A stretch of 64,000 nucleotides of DNA from Holtermannia corniformis (taxonomy: Eukaryota > Basidiomycota > Tremellomycetes > Holtermanniales): NCBI GenBank assembly GCA_001599935.1, contig BCIJ01000018.1:217590-281589 (forward strand), given 5' to 3'. Made by a program: the position numbers and the translations under genes. Below the pieces are notes generated by a model. The model was not told the DNA's origin, did no database searches, and saw nothing but the letters and a program-made list of their open reading frames with translations. Below are positions 12,173 to 22,566 of the stretch, piece after piece. Every line of letters starts with the position of its first letter. The first letter of the stretch is position 1.

Positions 12173-13301
12173 TCAAACGGGGATGACATATTGTGGATCC
12201 CTTGACTTGCCGTCTTCAGAGCAGAACTCGAGTCGGCCCCAATCAAATCGGTCGTTCTCTTCTAGTGCCCGTACCTGAGATTGTCAACTTCCGTGTGAGG
12301 AACTCGAGTAGTTGCGCAGAATCCGCACATTGATGTCGGTGATGTCCCGGTCAGCCGTGAATTGCAAGCCGATGTGGGTGCCACAGGTCTTGCAGAATTG
12401 GATCTGGTCTTGCCCGCTCCCACAGCGATAGACCTGTGATACTGAGTAGCAAGATGACGACGGAGCAGGCAGACTGACGTTGATGTGATCCTCGCCTCGA
12501 AGCAGCTCGACATCCTTTTGCTTGGGCCGGATGATTCCGATACCCATCTTGAAGCACAGCGAACCTGCACTTGGTTATCTCGTGAACAGTAACAGGTACT
12601 ATACGCACAGTTGCAGATTGCGACTTGATACTTCTCGATTGGCTCGTCCAAACCCATACGGAAGCGGATCGCCCCGCAGTGACAATTGCCAGCGTAGTAT
12701 TCAAGTTTAGGTAGTCCGTCAACATCAAGCGGCGGACAATCCTTCGGCGCATAAGCTGGCTTCTCGGCGCGACCATCATGCGTCTGGAATTGGAGCCGGT
12801 TCCAGTCGAATCGGTCATTCTCTTCGAACATGCGGACCTATCGCTGTGGTCAGCAGGTAGCTGTTGGTACCAAGACCAACGTTGATGCCACATCCTGGAT
12901 CACCTCGATCATCAGGTCCAATCATGACAGTCATGCCGCATCTCGGACAAAAACGGTGCGGGAAATGATTATCGGCAACGTAGTATTTCTGGAAAGCTAT
13001 CAGCTTCCGCACAACCCGGTAAGCAGCTTCGCCGCGACTGACTGTGAGCTCTGCATCACCGCGCTTGAACTTGACAGTTTCGACATCTGGGTAAACGTTG
13101 CTTAGCCCTCCCTTGAAGCACTTGGAGCCTACATTGGTCAATACATCGCCCGGACATCGCCCTAATCGACTGACAGTTGCAAGACATGACCTTGATCTCC
13201 TCGATGGGCTTGTCTAGCTCACACGAAAATCTCGCAAGGCCGCAATGGCAGTTTGCAAAGTATCTGTATCTCGTCACTCCATTCTCGTGTACTTCGGTCA
13301 T
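12173..13301 (-). CDS. Tandem double GFA-domain protein (CENP-V/GFA family)
   Basis: The protein carries two GFA (glutathione-dependent formaldehyde-activating-like, CENP-V fold) zinc domains in tandem. Repeat 1 begins MTEVHENGVTRYRYFANC and has NCHCGLARFSCELDKPIEE, MSCNCSKC (across an intron) and FPHRFCPRCGM. Repeat 2 has GNCHCGAIRFRMGLDEPIEK, AICNCSLCFKMG and QFCKTCGTHIGL. Each repeat ends in a near-identical unit, EENDRFDWNRLQF and EENDRFDWGRLEF, showing internal duplication. All introns are short. Stop is at 12173-12175 after RDPQYVIPV. The family binds zinc through these cysteines; enzymatic activity is not assured, since many GFA proteins have no proven formaldehyde role. It could be annotated as two genes, but the frame continues through the linker. 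Confidence 0.8.
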
Positions 13302-13481
13302 CTTTGCTCAGCTCGTATGGACAGAGCAGTTGCAGTCGACCGTGCGTACAGTTCACCGTGGAGAAGTCCGAAGTAATTCCGATACAGCATATGAAAGATA
13401 GTAAATTAGCGATCCGTGGGTGGCAATGAGAGGAAACGCGTCTAAAGTGAAGACAAGCTGTCAAAACTCGCAGTTTGTACA

Positions 13482-14088
13482 ATGTGGTACGTGATCAGTG
13501 CTCATGTCCAGACTGACTCGACTGACTTTGCGTAGCAAGCACATCTTGAACGCTCAGGTCTCAATCCGGGCACCATGCTGCAAGAAGTTCTTTGATGTAA
13601 GCTCCGTACGCGCATGCAAATGCTGACGCAGACAGTGCCCGGAATGCCACGCCGAACGGGAAGATCATAACCTGGCTCGAACGATGGAGATGGTGTTCAT
13701 GTGCAAAAAGGTGAGTTTGCTCGACGCACGGACCCGCGTGGCACTGACGAGTCAGTGTCGGAAAGCGTTCCGAAAGGACATGACCGAATACGAGGAAGCG
13801 GATGAGTTTTGTCCACACTGTGATAATCAATATGCGAGTCATCAGTCACCTGGCTGGTCATCGGTGCTGAAGCTCGGCAGGTGATCGAGGCGAAGGAGCC
13901 GCAGGCGATGATCGGCGTAGAGGGCGAGGATGCGCGGAAGGACTCGAGGTACGTGTGAATCCGGGTAGCAAGCTTGTTTCTGACGGAGCAGAATGATCAA
14001 GGACGACCGAGTCAAGACGGACGCCAGTCGATCCCTGTTTGCGAAAAAGGACGTGTCAGACAAGGTCGATGTGCGATTACGCGACTAA
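13482..14088 (+). CDS. CHY zinc-finger protein (Hot13-like)
   Basis: Small CHY-type zinc-finger protein. Fungal relatives include Hot13, which helps keep mitochondrial intermembrane-space Tim proteins zinc-free. The spliced product begins MCKHILNAQVSIRAPCCKKF and continues FDCPECHAEREDHNL, FMCKKCRKAFRKDM, EFCPHCDNQY and VIEAKEPQ, giving the expected array of Cys/His pairs. The first coding exon is five bases (ATGTG, 13482-13486), followed by a 49-nt intron. The intron at 13834-13880 starts with GC rather than GT (GCGAGT...CGGCAG) and is needed to join Y to VIEAK. Stop is at 14086-14088. It is convergent with the JEN gene, 72 bp away. Confidence 0.85.
13834..13880 (+). other. GC-AG (non-canonical donor) intron in the CHY gene
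   Basis: A 47-nt intron with donor GCGAGT and acceptor CGGCAG. No GT donor nearby preserves both the frame and the conserved CDNQYVIEAK segment. Confidence 0.65.
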
Positions 14089-14160
14089 GCAACCGCGCAA
14101 TGTCATATAATGCCCAAGCTACAAGCACCTGCCTTCTTTACCGAGTCCTTTACCGCGAAC

Positions 14161-16290
14161 CTAGACACGTTCAATCTTCTCGTCGACTGGTTTTCCCTCG
14201 ACGCGTTGGACGCCGACGGCCGACTCTTCGTCCCCTCGGATCGGGCGCCGTACGAGGTCGGTTGCTGCAGCGGCACCGGCACCCTCTTGGTACGCGACGT
14301 GCGCTTGCTCAAAGTGTGCTCCGTGAGCTTCGGGTCCGAGAATTGTGAAGATGATGATCTGTCGCAGGCGTTAGCCATGAACCCGCTTGATGGCGATTCC
14401 TGACCCAAGCAGCCACAACACCAATCAAGATACCCTGGATGGTCGCATAATCCGGTGTGGTTGTTCCAGCCAGCTTCAAGTGATCACCCGCCGTTGCTTC
14501 GATTTGGGCCGCGGCACTCGACGCCATGTTGCCGAGCTGGTAGGCAACGCCGGCAAACGATGCGCGGAACGCGGGGGGTGCGATTTCGCTGAGGTACACG
14601 GGGATCGTACCCCATGCGCCCTGGACACCAAACTGAACGAAGAAAGCGCCGAGGGACAGTAGGCTGAAAGAACTCGGCAGGATCCAGAGCGGGATGAAGG
14701 CGCCAGTGAAGAGGACAAAGATGATGATGCTGATCTGCGGTCAGTATCACTTTTGGACCCAGTGCGTTGCACGCACGTCACACGTCGACCTAGGAATTGA
14801 CTCAGGTAGCCGGCGATCGTCCCGCCAGCGACGGCGCCGCAGTTGGCAATAATGGTCGCTTTGGATGCAAGCCTGCAGTAGTCAGCAGCGGGTCGCGCAG
14901 TGGTGAAATACTGACGCTGCGCTGAGCCCCTTTGTAACTTCAAGATAGGTCGGGTACAAGTCCTGGGACCCATGCGAGAAGAACTAGATGCGATTTCAGT
15001 GCAATCCCTGTTTGCCTCATGCGCCGAACGGACGTTGAAGCCAGTCATGAAGCAGACACCCCAGATACAGCGGATCCCTATCCCACCGTCAGTGATGCAA
15101 CCTGAAACACCCGCGCAACCTACAGTTCGTCTTGAGCATGTTGCGGAGTTCGCGACCGAAAGCACGCGTCTGCTCACGGCTACTGATGCCGCTCTCCTCT
15201 GCCCTCCTCCTCGCTTCGATGAATTGCCTTGATTCAGGCAGGCAGGCGCGGACAATCGCCGCAAACGTCGAGAGCCCAGCGCCGATAAAGTAGATTGAGC
15301 GCCAAGTGTAGCGCGACTTGGAGACGACGCCGAGGTTGATGACGGCTGCGAGGAGGTAGCCGACTGCGTAGCCTTGTTGGAGGATGCCGGAGCAAAGACC
15401 TCGAGCTTGCATGGGGACGTTTTCCAGTGCACTATCAGCTCAATTAGTATTGGAGCTTTTGCGGTAGGTGAAGAGACGGACGTGGAAGCGGCTTGACCCC
15501 AGACTGCGATCGGGGTCAGCATGTAATTCCCGAAGTAACCGAGCCAACGCACTGCCACCCATTGCAACACCGAAGAAGGCACGAACGACAAGGAATTGAC
15601 TGGTGCGGTCAGTGCAAATTCACCTCGGCAGCGTCCAACACACCCATATGTCTGGCAGAAGCCTGAGCCCAACTCGAACACCGCGATGAGCTCGAAATCA
15701 ATGTCAGCCGTGTTGAAACCTCTTGCCTGGCCTTCAAGACGCACCAACAAGTTGACGACCAGCGTCCACTTGCGACCGTAGCGGTCGGCTGCCACGCCGA
15801 ACAGCACAGCACCAAGACTTCTGAAGAGCAGCGTGAGGGTGATCGCCGTCGTCTGATCGCATTACGTTAGTTGACCTGCACAGTAAGAGCGAAACGCACG
15901 ATAGCCTTTGTGTTCCTGTGAAATTGCTCGCCTAGCAGCTTGGCAGTGAGAGAGACGGAGAAATAGTCGTAGCCGTCCGTTGTCCATCTTCGCTAGTCAG
16001 TCAACCGGTCCGTGATGAATGATGATCAGCTCACGCTAGCCTATAAAGCGCAGGTCAGCACGACTCTTCAGCCTGCTTCTCAGCACGCACCAGCCCGAGA
16101 AGAACATGAGCCATCCCATGGCATCGACCATGCCCAACAGCTTGAACGGGTTATACACCAGACGTTCTTCATCCTCATCCCCGGTTCGCTTCGTCTTTGG
16201 ACTTGGGATAAGAGCGCGCGCAAGCGAACCCTTTGCTTGAGGGTTCCAAGCCGCGAGCTGATCCGATACTGAAGCCGAAGTGACGGGCAT
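14161..16290 (-). CDS. JEN-type monocarboxylate/proton symporter (MFS)
   Basis: Plasma-membrane lactate/pyruvate-type transporter of the major facilitator superfamily. Start is the ATG at 16290 (MPVTSASVSDQLAAW). The spliced N-terminus contains GMVDAMGWLMFFSGWLAW and TTDGYDYFSVSLTAKLLGEQ, closely matching fungal Jen1. Later segments are SLGAVLFGVAADRYGRKWTL (the MFS A-motif), GLCSGILQQGYAVGYLLAA, NCGAVAGGTIAGYLSQFLGR and PVYLSEIAPPAFRASFAGVA. The C-terminal helix IIIFTILGPEAHGAHFEQ is followed by a charged tail ending KPVDEKIERV. About ten short introns are present. One exon, 16035-16040, is just six bases and encodes the end of W plus L and part of A. Jen genes are usually glucose-repressed, but the sequence itself shows no clear repressor site. 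Confidence 0.9.
16035..16040 (-). other. 6-nt micro-exon of the JEN transporter
   Basis: GCTAGC is flanked by a TATAG acceptor (intron 16041-16090, 50 nt) and a GTGAGC donor (intron 15988-16034, 47 nt). Including it yields GWLAWTTDGYDYF, the conserved Jen sequence. Without it two residues are lost but the frame is kept. Confidence 0.7.
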
Positions 16291-16815
16291 GGTGTCGCGC
16301 AAGCTTCCAATGGAACACGGGGTGTTGGTTGCCCTTCAGAGCTCTTATACGTCCCCGCACGACCGGCCCGCAAGTGCGCGGGCGTGCTGCGGCCGTCGCG
16401 TGATGATCACCACTAGCTCTTGGTCCTGACGAGGATCGTGCCAGGAATAGCACTGACGAGGGGTGGCCCCGATGGAGACTCGGCGGGGCTGCTGCCGACG
16501 TCCACATGTCGGCACTGTGCCAAGCGGAGACCCAAAGGCAGAGAGCACGCGCGGTCGGACACTGCGGGAATCAGCGGCGCCTCGCTGACCTGACAGCAGG
16601 GCAGGAAGGTAGATGCCGATCACGATTGTTTGCCACCGAGTGCCACGTGGTCGATCGGTCAGTCCGCGGATCGGCTTTGCACTAAATGTGATCCGTGGAT
16701 AGGCGGCGCACGGACGCGTTTGATCTTGTGCGCTCCTTGTCATCTCGAGGCAGCTATAAAGTCATTCAGCGGCGCGTGAGTGATACCAGAGGACATACAC
16801 GGCACACAGACTAAC
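16291..16815 (+). promoter_or_regulatory. Divergent promoter: JEN transporter / myosin light chain, TATA box at 16755-16760
   Basis: This 525-bp gap has no supported gene. TATAAA at 16755-16760 (context GCTATAAAGTC) sits about 55 bp before the light-chain ATG on the plus strand, a sensible TATA position. Open frames here lack ATG starts or intron support. Confidence 0.5.
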
Positions 16816-17690
16816 ATGGTGAGTACTGCCGGTGTGACTTTGACAATCGATCGAGCCGACGCTGACCCCTTTCCGCCGCTGCAGGCCAACAACAACGCAG
16901 GTGTGTGGTGTACTGCCGACGTGGCACTTTGGCTGCCGTCACTCCGTGCCGGCTGAATTGACACTCGCGACTCAGAGTACCGCGAGGCATTCGCCCTGTT
17001 CGACAAGAAGGGTACAGGCCAGGTCCCACGCGAGAGCTTGGGCGAGCTCGTGCGCAGTCTTGGTCAGAACCCGACTCAGGCCGAGGTGGCCGAGCTCGCA
17101 CGTAATGTCGGCGCAACATGTGAGTCGTACATACAGGTCTCTGCGACTCGAGCTCTCATGAGCTCTGTCGCTTGGATTGATTGCACGACGCTGTGGAGAC
17201 TTGTTTGCTCACAGTTTCTAGTCTCATATGACGAGTTCCTCGCCATCTTAAACCGCCCGGATGGATGGAAGCCAGCTGGTACCGCCGGTATGTATCAAGC
17301 ACATTCCCTCATGTCCAAACACGGGTGGTTCACAGGCAGCCCATCTCAGCCGAGACGCGAACTACACGGCAACCGCACAATGTGCTGACAACCCCTCAGA
17401 GGAGTTCATCAAAGGCTTTCAAGTGTTTGACAAAGTCGGCAATGGCTTCATTGGCGCCGGCGAGCTCCGCTACGTCCTGACGCAACTCGGCGAGAAGATG
17501 ACCGACGAAGAGGTCGACGAGCTGCTCAAGGGCTTTCCCGTGGTGTGAGTCTCTCCCCTTTGCTCCACGGGTCTTCGGCGGGCAGCTTATCAGCTGCCCC
17601 GCATCGGCGTTGAGCATGGCGGAAGCTGACGAGTGCAGGGACGGTCAGATCAACTACCACTCGTTTGTGCGGTCGATCCTTGCGCAGTGA
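16816..17690 (+). CDS. CDC4: Myosin essential light chain (Cdc4/Mlc1-like EF-hand protein)
   Basis: Calmodulin-family light chain that binds myosin IQ motifs; in fungi it is needed for the contractile ring and for type V myosin transport. The spliced protein is about 140 residues: [74 protein letters not shown] and [20 protein letters not shown]-hand loops are degenerate ([18 protein letters not shown]), as usual for essential light chains. Exon 1 holds only the ATG (16816-16818) and exon 2 is 16 nt (16885-16900); an intron just after ATG is common in calmodulin-family genes. Stop is at 17688-17690 after SFVRSILAQ. Confidence 0.92.
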
Positions 17691-17895
17691 GCGGGCCAGG
17701 TCGAGAGAGGGAGAGGATGGGTATAGGCGTTCCGGTCACGATGTATGCTTTATGACTACTTAGCATCACTATAGCTGCTGGTCAGTGCAGGAGGGCTGGG
17801 TTTTTGCGGTACCACACCGACCTCAGCTCTTGCCACGTGGCCTGTATCCCTTCGACCATCAACATCGACATCCACAAGCGAGTCACCTCACCACC

Positions 17896-19426
17896 ATGTC
17901 TGTTGATCAGCTCGTGAACAGTACTCAAGCACCAGAGCAGGACATAGTCCCTCAGGTACACAAGCTCGAGTCATCCATCACGGAAGGTTCGGATCCACCA
18001 TCTTGTAGCTCACTTGTGGACTTGGCTGATCCTCCGTAGATGAAGCGTCGTTGTATGACCGTCAGATCCGGCTGTGGGGCTTGGAAGCACAGAACCGGTG
18101 GGCCTGCATGGATATTGGCTGTAGTAGTGCATCGAGCTGATGACGCACAGCATGCGTTCCTCGACCATCCTTTTGCTGAGCTTGCGCTCGCTCGCCCACG
18201 AGACGATCAAGAATCTCGTTCTGGCGGGTGTCGGCAGACTGATCGTGATGGACGACGGGATCGTCACGGAGGAGGATCTCGGGACAGGCTTTCTGTTCCG
18301 TGAAGCTGATGGAGCTGTCGGACAAGCTGTCAGTGACCGTGCCCATCTCGTTTCGGTGCCAGACGCTGATGCTGTGGTTCGCCAGCGCACCGAGGCAGCA
18401 TTACCGCAGATCCGCTCGCTGAACCCCCTGGTCGACTTGACGGCGTTCAACACGCTCGTGCCGTTCCAGCGCTCCCCAACATCTGACCAAACACCCGCCG
18501 ATGCGCACACGGCAATGGTCGAGTTGCTCAAGCGGGAGAAAGTCGATGTTGTTGTCTCGATCGGACTGCCGAACAAGGATGCGGTACGTCTGTCTAGGCT
18601 GCTACAGTGCAGTGCGAGACTGACCTAGTTGATAGGTCGCCATCAACGATGCGACTCGTGAAGCCGGTAGCATGTTTTACGCGGCAGACAGCTACGGCTT
18701 CTACGGCTTCGTGTTTGCCGACCTTGGTGCGAGCTATGAGACGGTCGTGACGTGCGTGCTGGTGTCTACGTTGATCTTGTGCTGATCTTTGGTTGCAGCG
18801 GACCGTCGACGGGCAATGAACCGCCAAAACTGCTCAAGCGCGTCATCCAGTACGCACCGCTCCGTCAGGCGTTGGATCGCGACGCTTGGAAGAGCAAAAA
18901 GGCAACAGAGCTCGGCGGCGGGCCTTACAGAGGCTTGAGCAGGATTGGAAGCAAGGAGCGTGCACCGGCGCTGTCGATCGCGGTGTTGGGTATGTGTCGC
19001 GCATCAGCCAAGGGACTAGACTGACATGTGTAGCCGTCTGGGAGTATGAGAACCGTCATGGGCATCTGCCAAACGGGCAAGAGGGCGCCGTGGTCGAGCT
19101 CGTCGAGATTGCTGAGCAGTACCGCAAAGACCTAGACGTCAACGCCAAAGCTTTGCCCAAAACTGACGAGGCGCTGATGGAGTGAGTGAAGACTTGACGA
19201 AAAGCAATGTGCGAGGGAAGATGCTGATGCTCTCAGACACCTCGCGAGCCACGCGACGCACTACTTTGCACCGACGCTCGCCATCCTTGGCGGTTTGCTA
19301 GCTCAAGACGTCTTGCGTGCTCTGTCGCGCAAGGAGAGGCCAATCATCAACTTGCTCGCTGTCGACACTATGGGCGGCATCGGCGCTGTGGGCAAATGGG
19401 GCCAAGTGGAAGAGAGGGAGGCGTGA
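17896..19426 (+). CDS. AOS1: SUMO-activating enzyme E1 subunit Aos1 (SAE1)
   Basis: Non-catalytic half of the heterodimeric SUMO E1, partner of Uba2, nuclear. The ATG at 17896 sits in a CCACCATG context. After the first intron the protein reads DEASLYDRQIRLWGLEAQNR, the hallmark adenylation-fold entry. It continues TIKNLVLAGVGRLIVMDDG, VTEEDLGTGFLFREAD, LVDLTAFN, VVSIGLPNKDA and DSYGFYGFVFADLG. The C-terminus has HYFAPTLAILGGLLAQDVL and NLLAVDTMGGIGAVGKW. No catalytic cysteine domain is expected in this subunit. Six or so short introns are present. It lies tail-to-tail with MED31, 65 bp away. Confidence 0.93.
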
Positions 19427-19491
19427 CAGGTACATGGGATGCGGGCGTACTTGTACAATATGCAAGCTGTGCTACAACGGGAGACGAGGTT

Positions 19492-20039
19492 TCAGGCTGC
19501 CGTCTCGAGCTTGGCTGATGCTTCAGCACCGTTCAGAGCTGCTGCAGAGGCCTGTGCAGCGGTCTTTTCGGCTCGCCTATGGTTGTAAGCTACGTGAAAG
19601 AGACACGCAAGACTGACCATGTTGCCCAATGGACGTTGCCGACCCTCACGAGCTCGGCAATGACAGTTCCGTCCACCAGAGAGTCGCGGAACGCCTTGTG
19701 CTTCAGTAGGTCCATGTAGAACAGACAAATGGGGTATCTTGACCTCGTCAACAGCAGTCGCATCCCATCAGAGCGCCAACTCACACGATGAAACGGACGT
19801 ATTCCGGCTCGCGCCAGTATTCGAGATAGGCAAGGTAGTTGAGAAACGCCTCGTCTTTAAAGTAGCCGTCGTTGGCGAGCGTTTGCAGATACAGAGGCGA
19901 TGAGAGGCCCTGGACAAACTGAAGAGATGTCAGTTGGCGGCGGCATGGATCTCGACTCGAGTGCACGGACCTCGAGCTCCAGCTCGAACCTCGCGAGGTT
20001 TGCTTCGCGCTCTGGCGGGCGCACAGGCGGCTCTTGCAT
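19492..20039 (-). CDS. MED31: Mediator complex subunit 31 (Med31/Soh1)
   Basis: Small, highly conserved middle-module subunit of Mediator, which links activators to RNA polymerase II. Start is the ATG at 20039 (MQEPPVRPPEREANLARFEL). The Med31 core is FVQGLSSPLYLQTLANDGYF, FLNYLAYLEYWREPEYVRFI, YPICLFYMDLLKHKAFRD and ELVRVGNVHWATW. After the last intron the conserved end is followed by an Ala-rich tail RAEKTAAQASAAALNGAE ending at 19492. Three introns are needed. Confidence 0.93.
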
Positions 20040-20177
20040 GGTACTGTGAATGCACAGGGGCGCAGGAAGATGCAGTATACGTCTTCAAAGTCGTCCAAGA
20101 GGCCCCCCACGTCACCGCCACGAGCACAAGCAGGACATGAGCAACAGCATCGTCTCTCACTGTACTCTTCGTTAACC

Positions 20178-21378
20178 ATGGCACCTCGGCAGACAAAGCC
20201 ACCTAGCGGATCGCGTTCAGCCACGACTGCGCCAAAGACCAAGGGCAAGTATGTCCAGAAACCGGCAAGACCAACGGCACCCGTAGAGGAACGGTTACCA
20301 AAGCTGTACCGTGCACTCTCGGATCAGATCGATGATGGATACATGGCGAATGCAATCAAGACGAGCAGGAAGAGTGAGTCAACGTAGTGACACTGCTTGA
20401 GCGTTCGCTGATCATCACAGTCCTCAACCTCGACCCCCAATCCGATGCCGCGTTCAAGACTCTCCTGTTCCTCCTGCTCGAGACGGATGCGTATACCGAC
20501 GCTCTCGCACTCGTCGAAAACACGATCAAGAGCCAGAGTCATGGGAACCTCGACTTCGAAAAGGCCTACTGCCTGTACCGCCTGCACAAGGAGGAGGATT
20601 CGCTCAAGATTGTCGAGAGCGTCAAGGGGTCTGTGGCTGGCGACGACGAGAAGGCAAAATGGGAGCACCTCGAGGCGCAGATTGTCAGTGTGATGAAGTT
20701 CCTGGTAGACTTCTACTGATGAGGCATCAGAACTACCGCCTGGGAAGCTACCAGGCCGCGCAACAGGTCTTCGAAGACCTTCTCGCAACTTGCGCCTCTG
20801 TGAGTGCAAACTCTGCGCAAACACAATGCTCATTCGGTATCAGGACTCTACTGAATACCCCGATCTCGTCACAAACCTCAATGCGACGTCACAGAGGCTC
20901 GACTTTACCAATGCCGGATACCGCGCGTACGCCGCAACATCCTCGATCGATGACCTCGAATCAAATGTGCCCACACTTCCTGCCGGTTGGTCATCTCGAC
21001 CCGTGGTCCCAACTGCCAAGGCGCCCGTCGCGTCCACGTCCACGTCTACTGCGACCAAGACGCCTGCGGTGAAAAGCAAGCCTCGGCACAAGCTGCCGAA
21101 GGGTGCGACGCCAGGCAAAGCGTTCACAGAGGATGTGAGTCGTGTGCAGCTCGTTCATAGGGTTCGCTAACGAGCATCAGCCCGACCGGTGGTTACCATA
21201 CAAGCAACGAGCATCGACAATCGCCGCTCAAACGGCAGCGTCGAGCGCGGGCAAGAAGAAGAAGGGTGGCAAGGAAGGCATGGGTACTGGTATGACCCAG
21301 GGGTCCGTCAACGACGCGCCACCGGTTTCGTCGGGTGGTGCCAGTGGCAACAAGAAGAAGGGCAAGAAAGGGCGTTGA
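20178..21378 (+). CDS. SRP72: Signal recognition particle subunit SRP72, internally shortened
   Basis: SRP72 pairs with SRP68 in the signal recognition particle, which targets nascent proteins to the ER. The product begins MAPRQTKPPSGSRSATT and has the N-terminal TPR region: LYRALSDQIDDGYMANAIKT, ILNLDPQSDAAFKTLLFLLL, DFEKAYCLYRLHKEEDSLKI and NYRLGSYQAAQQVFEDLL. This is followed by STEYPDLVTNLNAT. It then passes directly to the C-terminal RNA-binding region: KLPKGATPGKAFTEDPDRW, LPYKQR and a Lys-rich tail ending NKKKGKKGR. About 340 residues are encoded, whereas animal and yeast SRP72 have over 600. The central TPR block is missing. All four introns are canonical and the frame is intact. Confidence 0.85.
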
Positions 21379-21466
21379 GTATACCAAGTAGATGCATCAG
21401 TTGGTCGACTATCCGGCCTAGCTGCAGTGGACTCTGCGAGCGCTGTCGTCTTGGTGCTATGTGACA

Positions 21467-21577
21467 TTACCAGTAGATCGTGTCGTCGCCGCAGCCTCCC
21501 TCCCCGCCGGGGCAGGCAATCGGCACGCCGGGGACGGTGGGCTCGGAGAAACCGGGTGGAGGCAAGTTTGTGTACAT
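21467..21577 (-). CDS. Possible 36-residue small ORF
   Basis: A short ATG-to-stop frame beginning MYTNLPPPGFSEPTVPG and ending GCGDDTIYW. The upstream bases (CAACCAAAAGCCACAATG) resemble a good fungal start context, and the leader is A/C-rich. It has two cysteines and many Pro/Gly residues. It is not recognised, could be a chance frame or a last exon, and sits between SRP72 and another uncertain gene. Confidence 0.25.
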   Translation of the reverse strand: MYTNLPPPGFSEPTVPGVPIACPGGEGGCGDDTIYW

Positions 21578-21908
21578 TGTGGCTTTTGGTTGATGGATGT
21601 GGGGTTGCAGTCGAGAGCACTACGATTCTGAAGCACCCGACCGTTTTGTATCTATTTGCGAGCAGCCCAGTGTCGGAGACTCCGCTTCACAGAGGAAGGT
21701 GCCAAAGGGGCGCAGTCTCGCAGCCTCAACGGAGGCCGCTGCTCGCTTCTGCATGCACAATGGGAGCCACGAACCGAGAAGCTTGCTCCAACGCCATGGA
21801 GTGTGACTGGACAAGTGACCATCTTGCGCCGCCAGCGTGACAAAGTGCCACTTTTGAGTTGCGCAGTGTCAGACGGTCCGGAGCTTTGCGTTGAGCCACG
21901 TCCTCGAG

Positions 21909-22427
21909 TTAATGATATCCGATGCGCCCCGAGCGCCGTTGGCGTCGCTCATTGACGCCCGCACGCCCGACATATGCTTCGCGGGCCACCATCGCGAGCA
22001 TCGCCGCCCCAGCAACGCCGAATGCGGCGCCACGAAGTCGTTTTGCCGGATCCGGCCACGGCCGCACCGAGTGGCTCTGGCTCAAGACTCGGTCTCAGGC
22101 CGTCCGTCATGTCCGGCGACGGTTCGACGACAGAGCATGGACGCAAGGGGGCTTTCTAGTTGCTGATCGCGTCTCAGTCTCTACTCACATGGGTGCGCCG
22201 TCCGGACGTGGACACGTTGCGGGTGGCGGCGCCGCTGGAAGGCTGCCGCCGCCGACGCGATCATACGGTTTGAGACGTCGGACACGCTGATGAGCATTCT
22301 TGAGCTTATAGAGCGCTCGGGTGACGCTGACCAGCTCAACGACGACCCTCGGCCTTGTATCTCAGACACTTTAGCGTCGGCTTGCATCATCACACTCGAA
22401 GAAACTCTGCTCCGGCCTAGGTCGCAT
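21909..22427 (-). CDS. Hypothetical small protein with a C-terminal membrane segment
   Basis: A tentative model of about 120 residues in three exons. It begins MRPRPEQSFFE and continues after a short intron as RPRVVVELVSVTRALYKLKN, AHQRVRRLKPYDRV and a Pro/Gly-rich stretch. After a longer intron of about 120 nt come PDPAKRLRGAAFGVAGAAML and AMVAREAYVGR, then a short basic tail ending at the stop at 21909-21911. One hydrophobic helix close to the C-terminus would suit a tail-anchored protein. Splice choices are mine and uncertain; the first intron would be only about 33 nt. The start is 139 bp from the divergent secreted-protein gene. Confidence 0.3.
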
Positions 22428-22462
22428 CGTCACTGCTGGAATCTTGCTCCATCGCGAAGAAG

Positions 22463-22470
22463 TATAAGAG
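22463..22470 (+). promoter_or_regulatory. TATA-like box of the secreted-protein gene
   Basis: TATAAGAG lies 97-104 bp before the ATG at 22567, followed by a C/A-rich leader with CACACACA runs that is typical of strongly expressed fungal genes. Confidence 0.45.
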
Positions 22471-22566
22471 GACTCGCATCGCTCGGTCGATCTGCACTCT
22501 TAAACTCGCACACACTCAACCACCAGACACACACACACCTTTGGCGCTTCATCTCAAACACACAAC

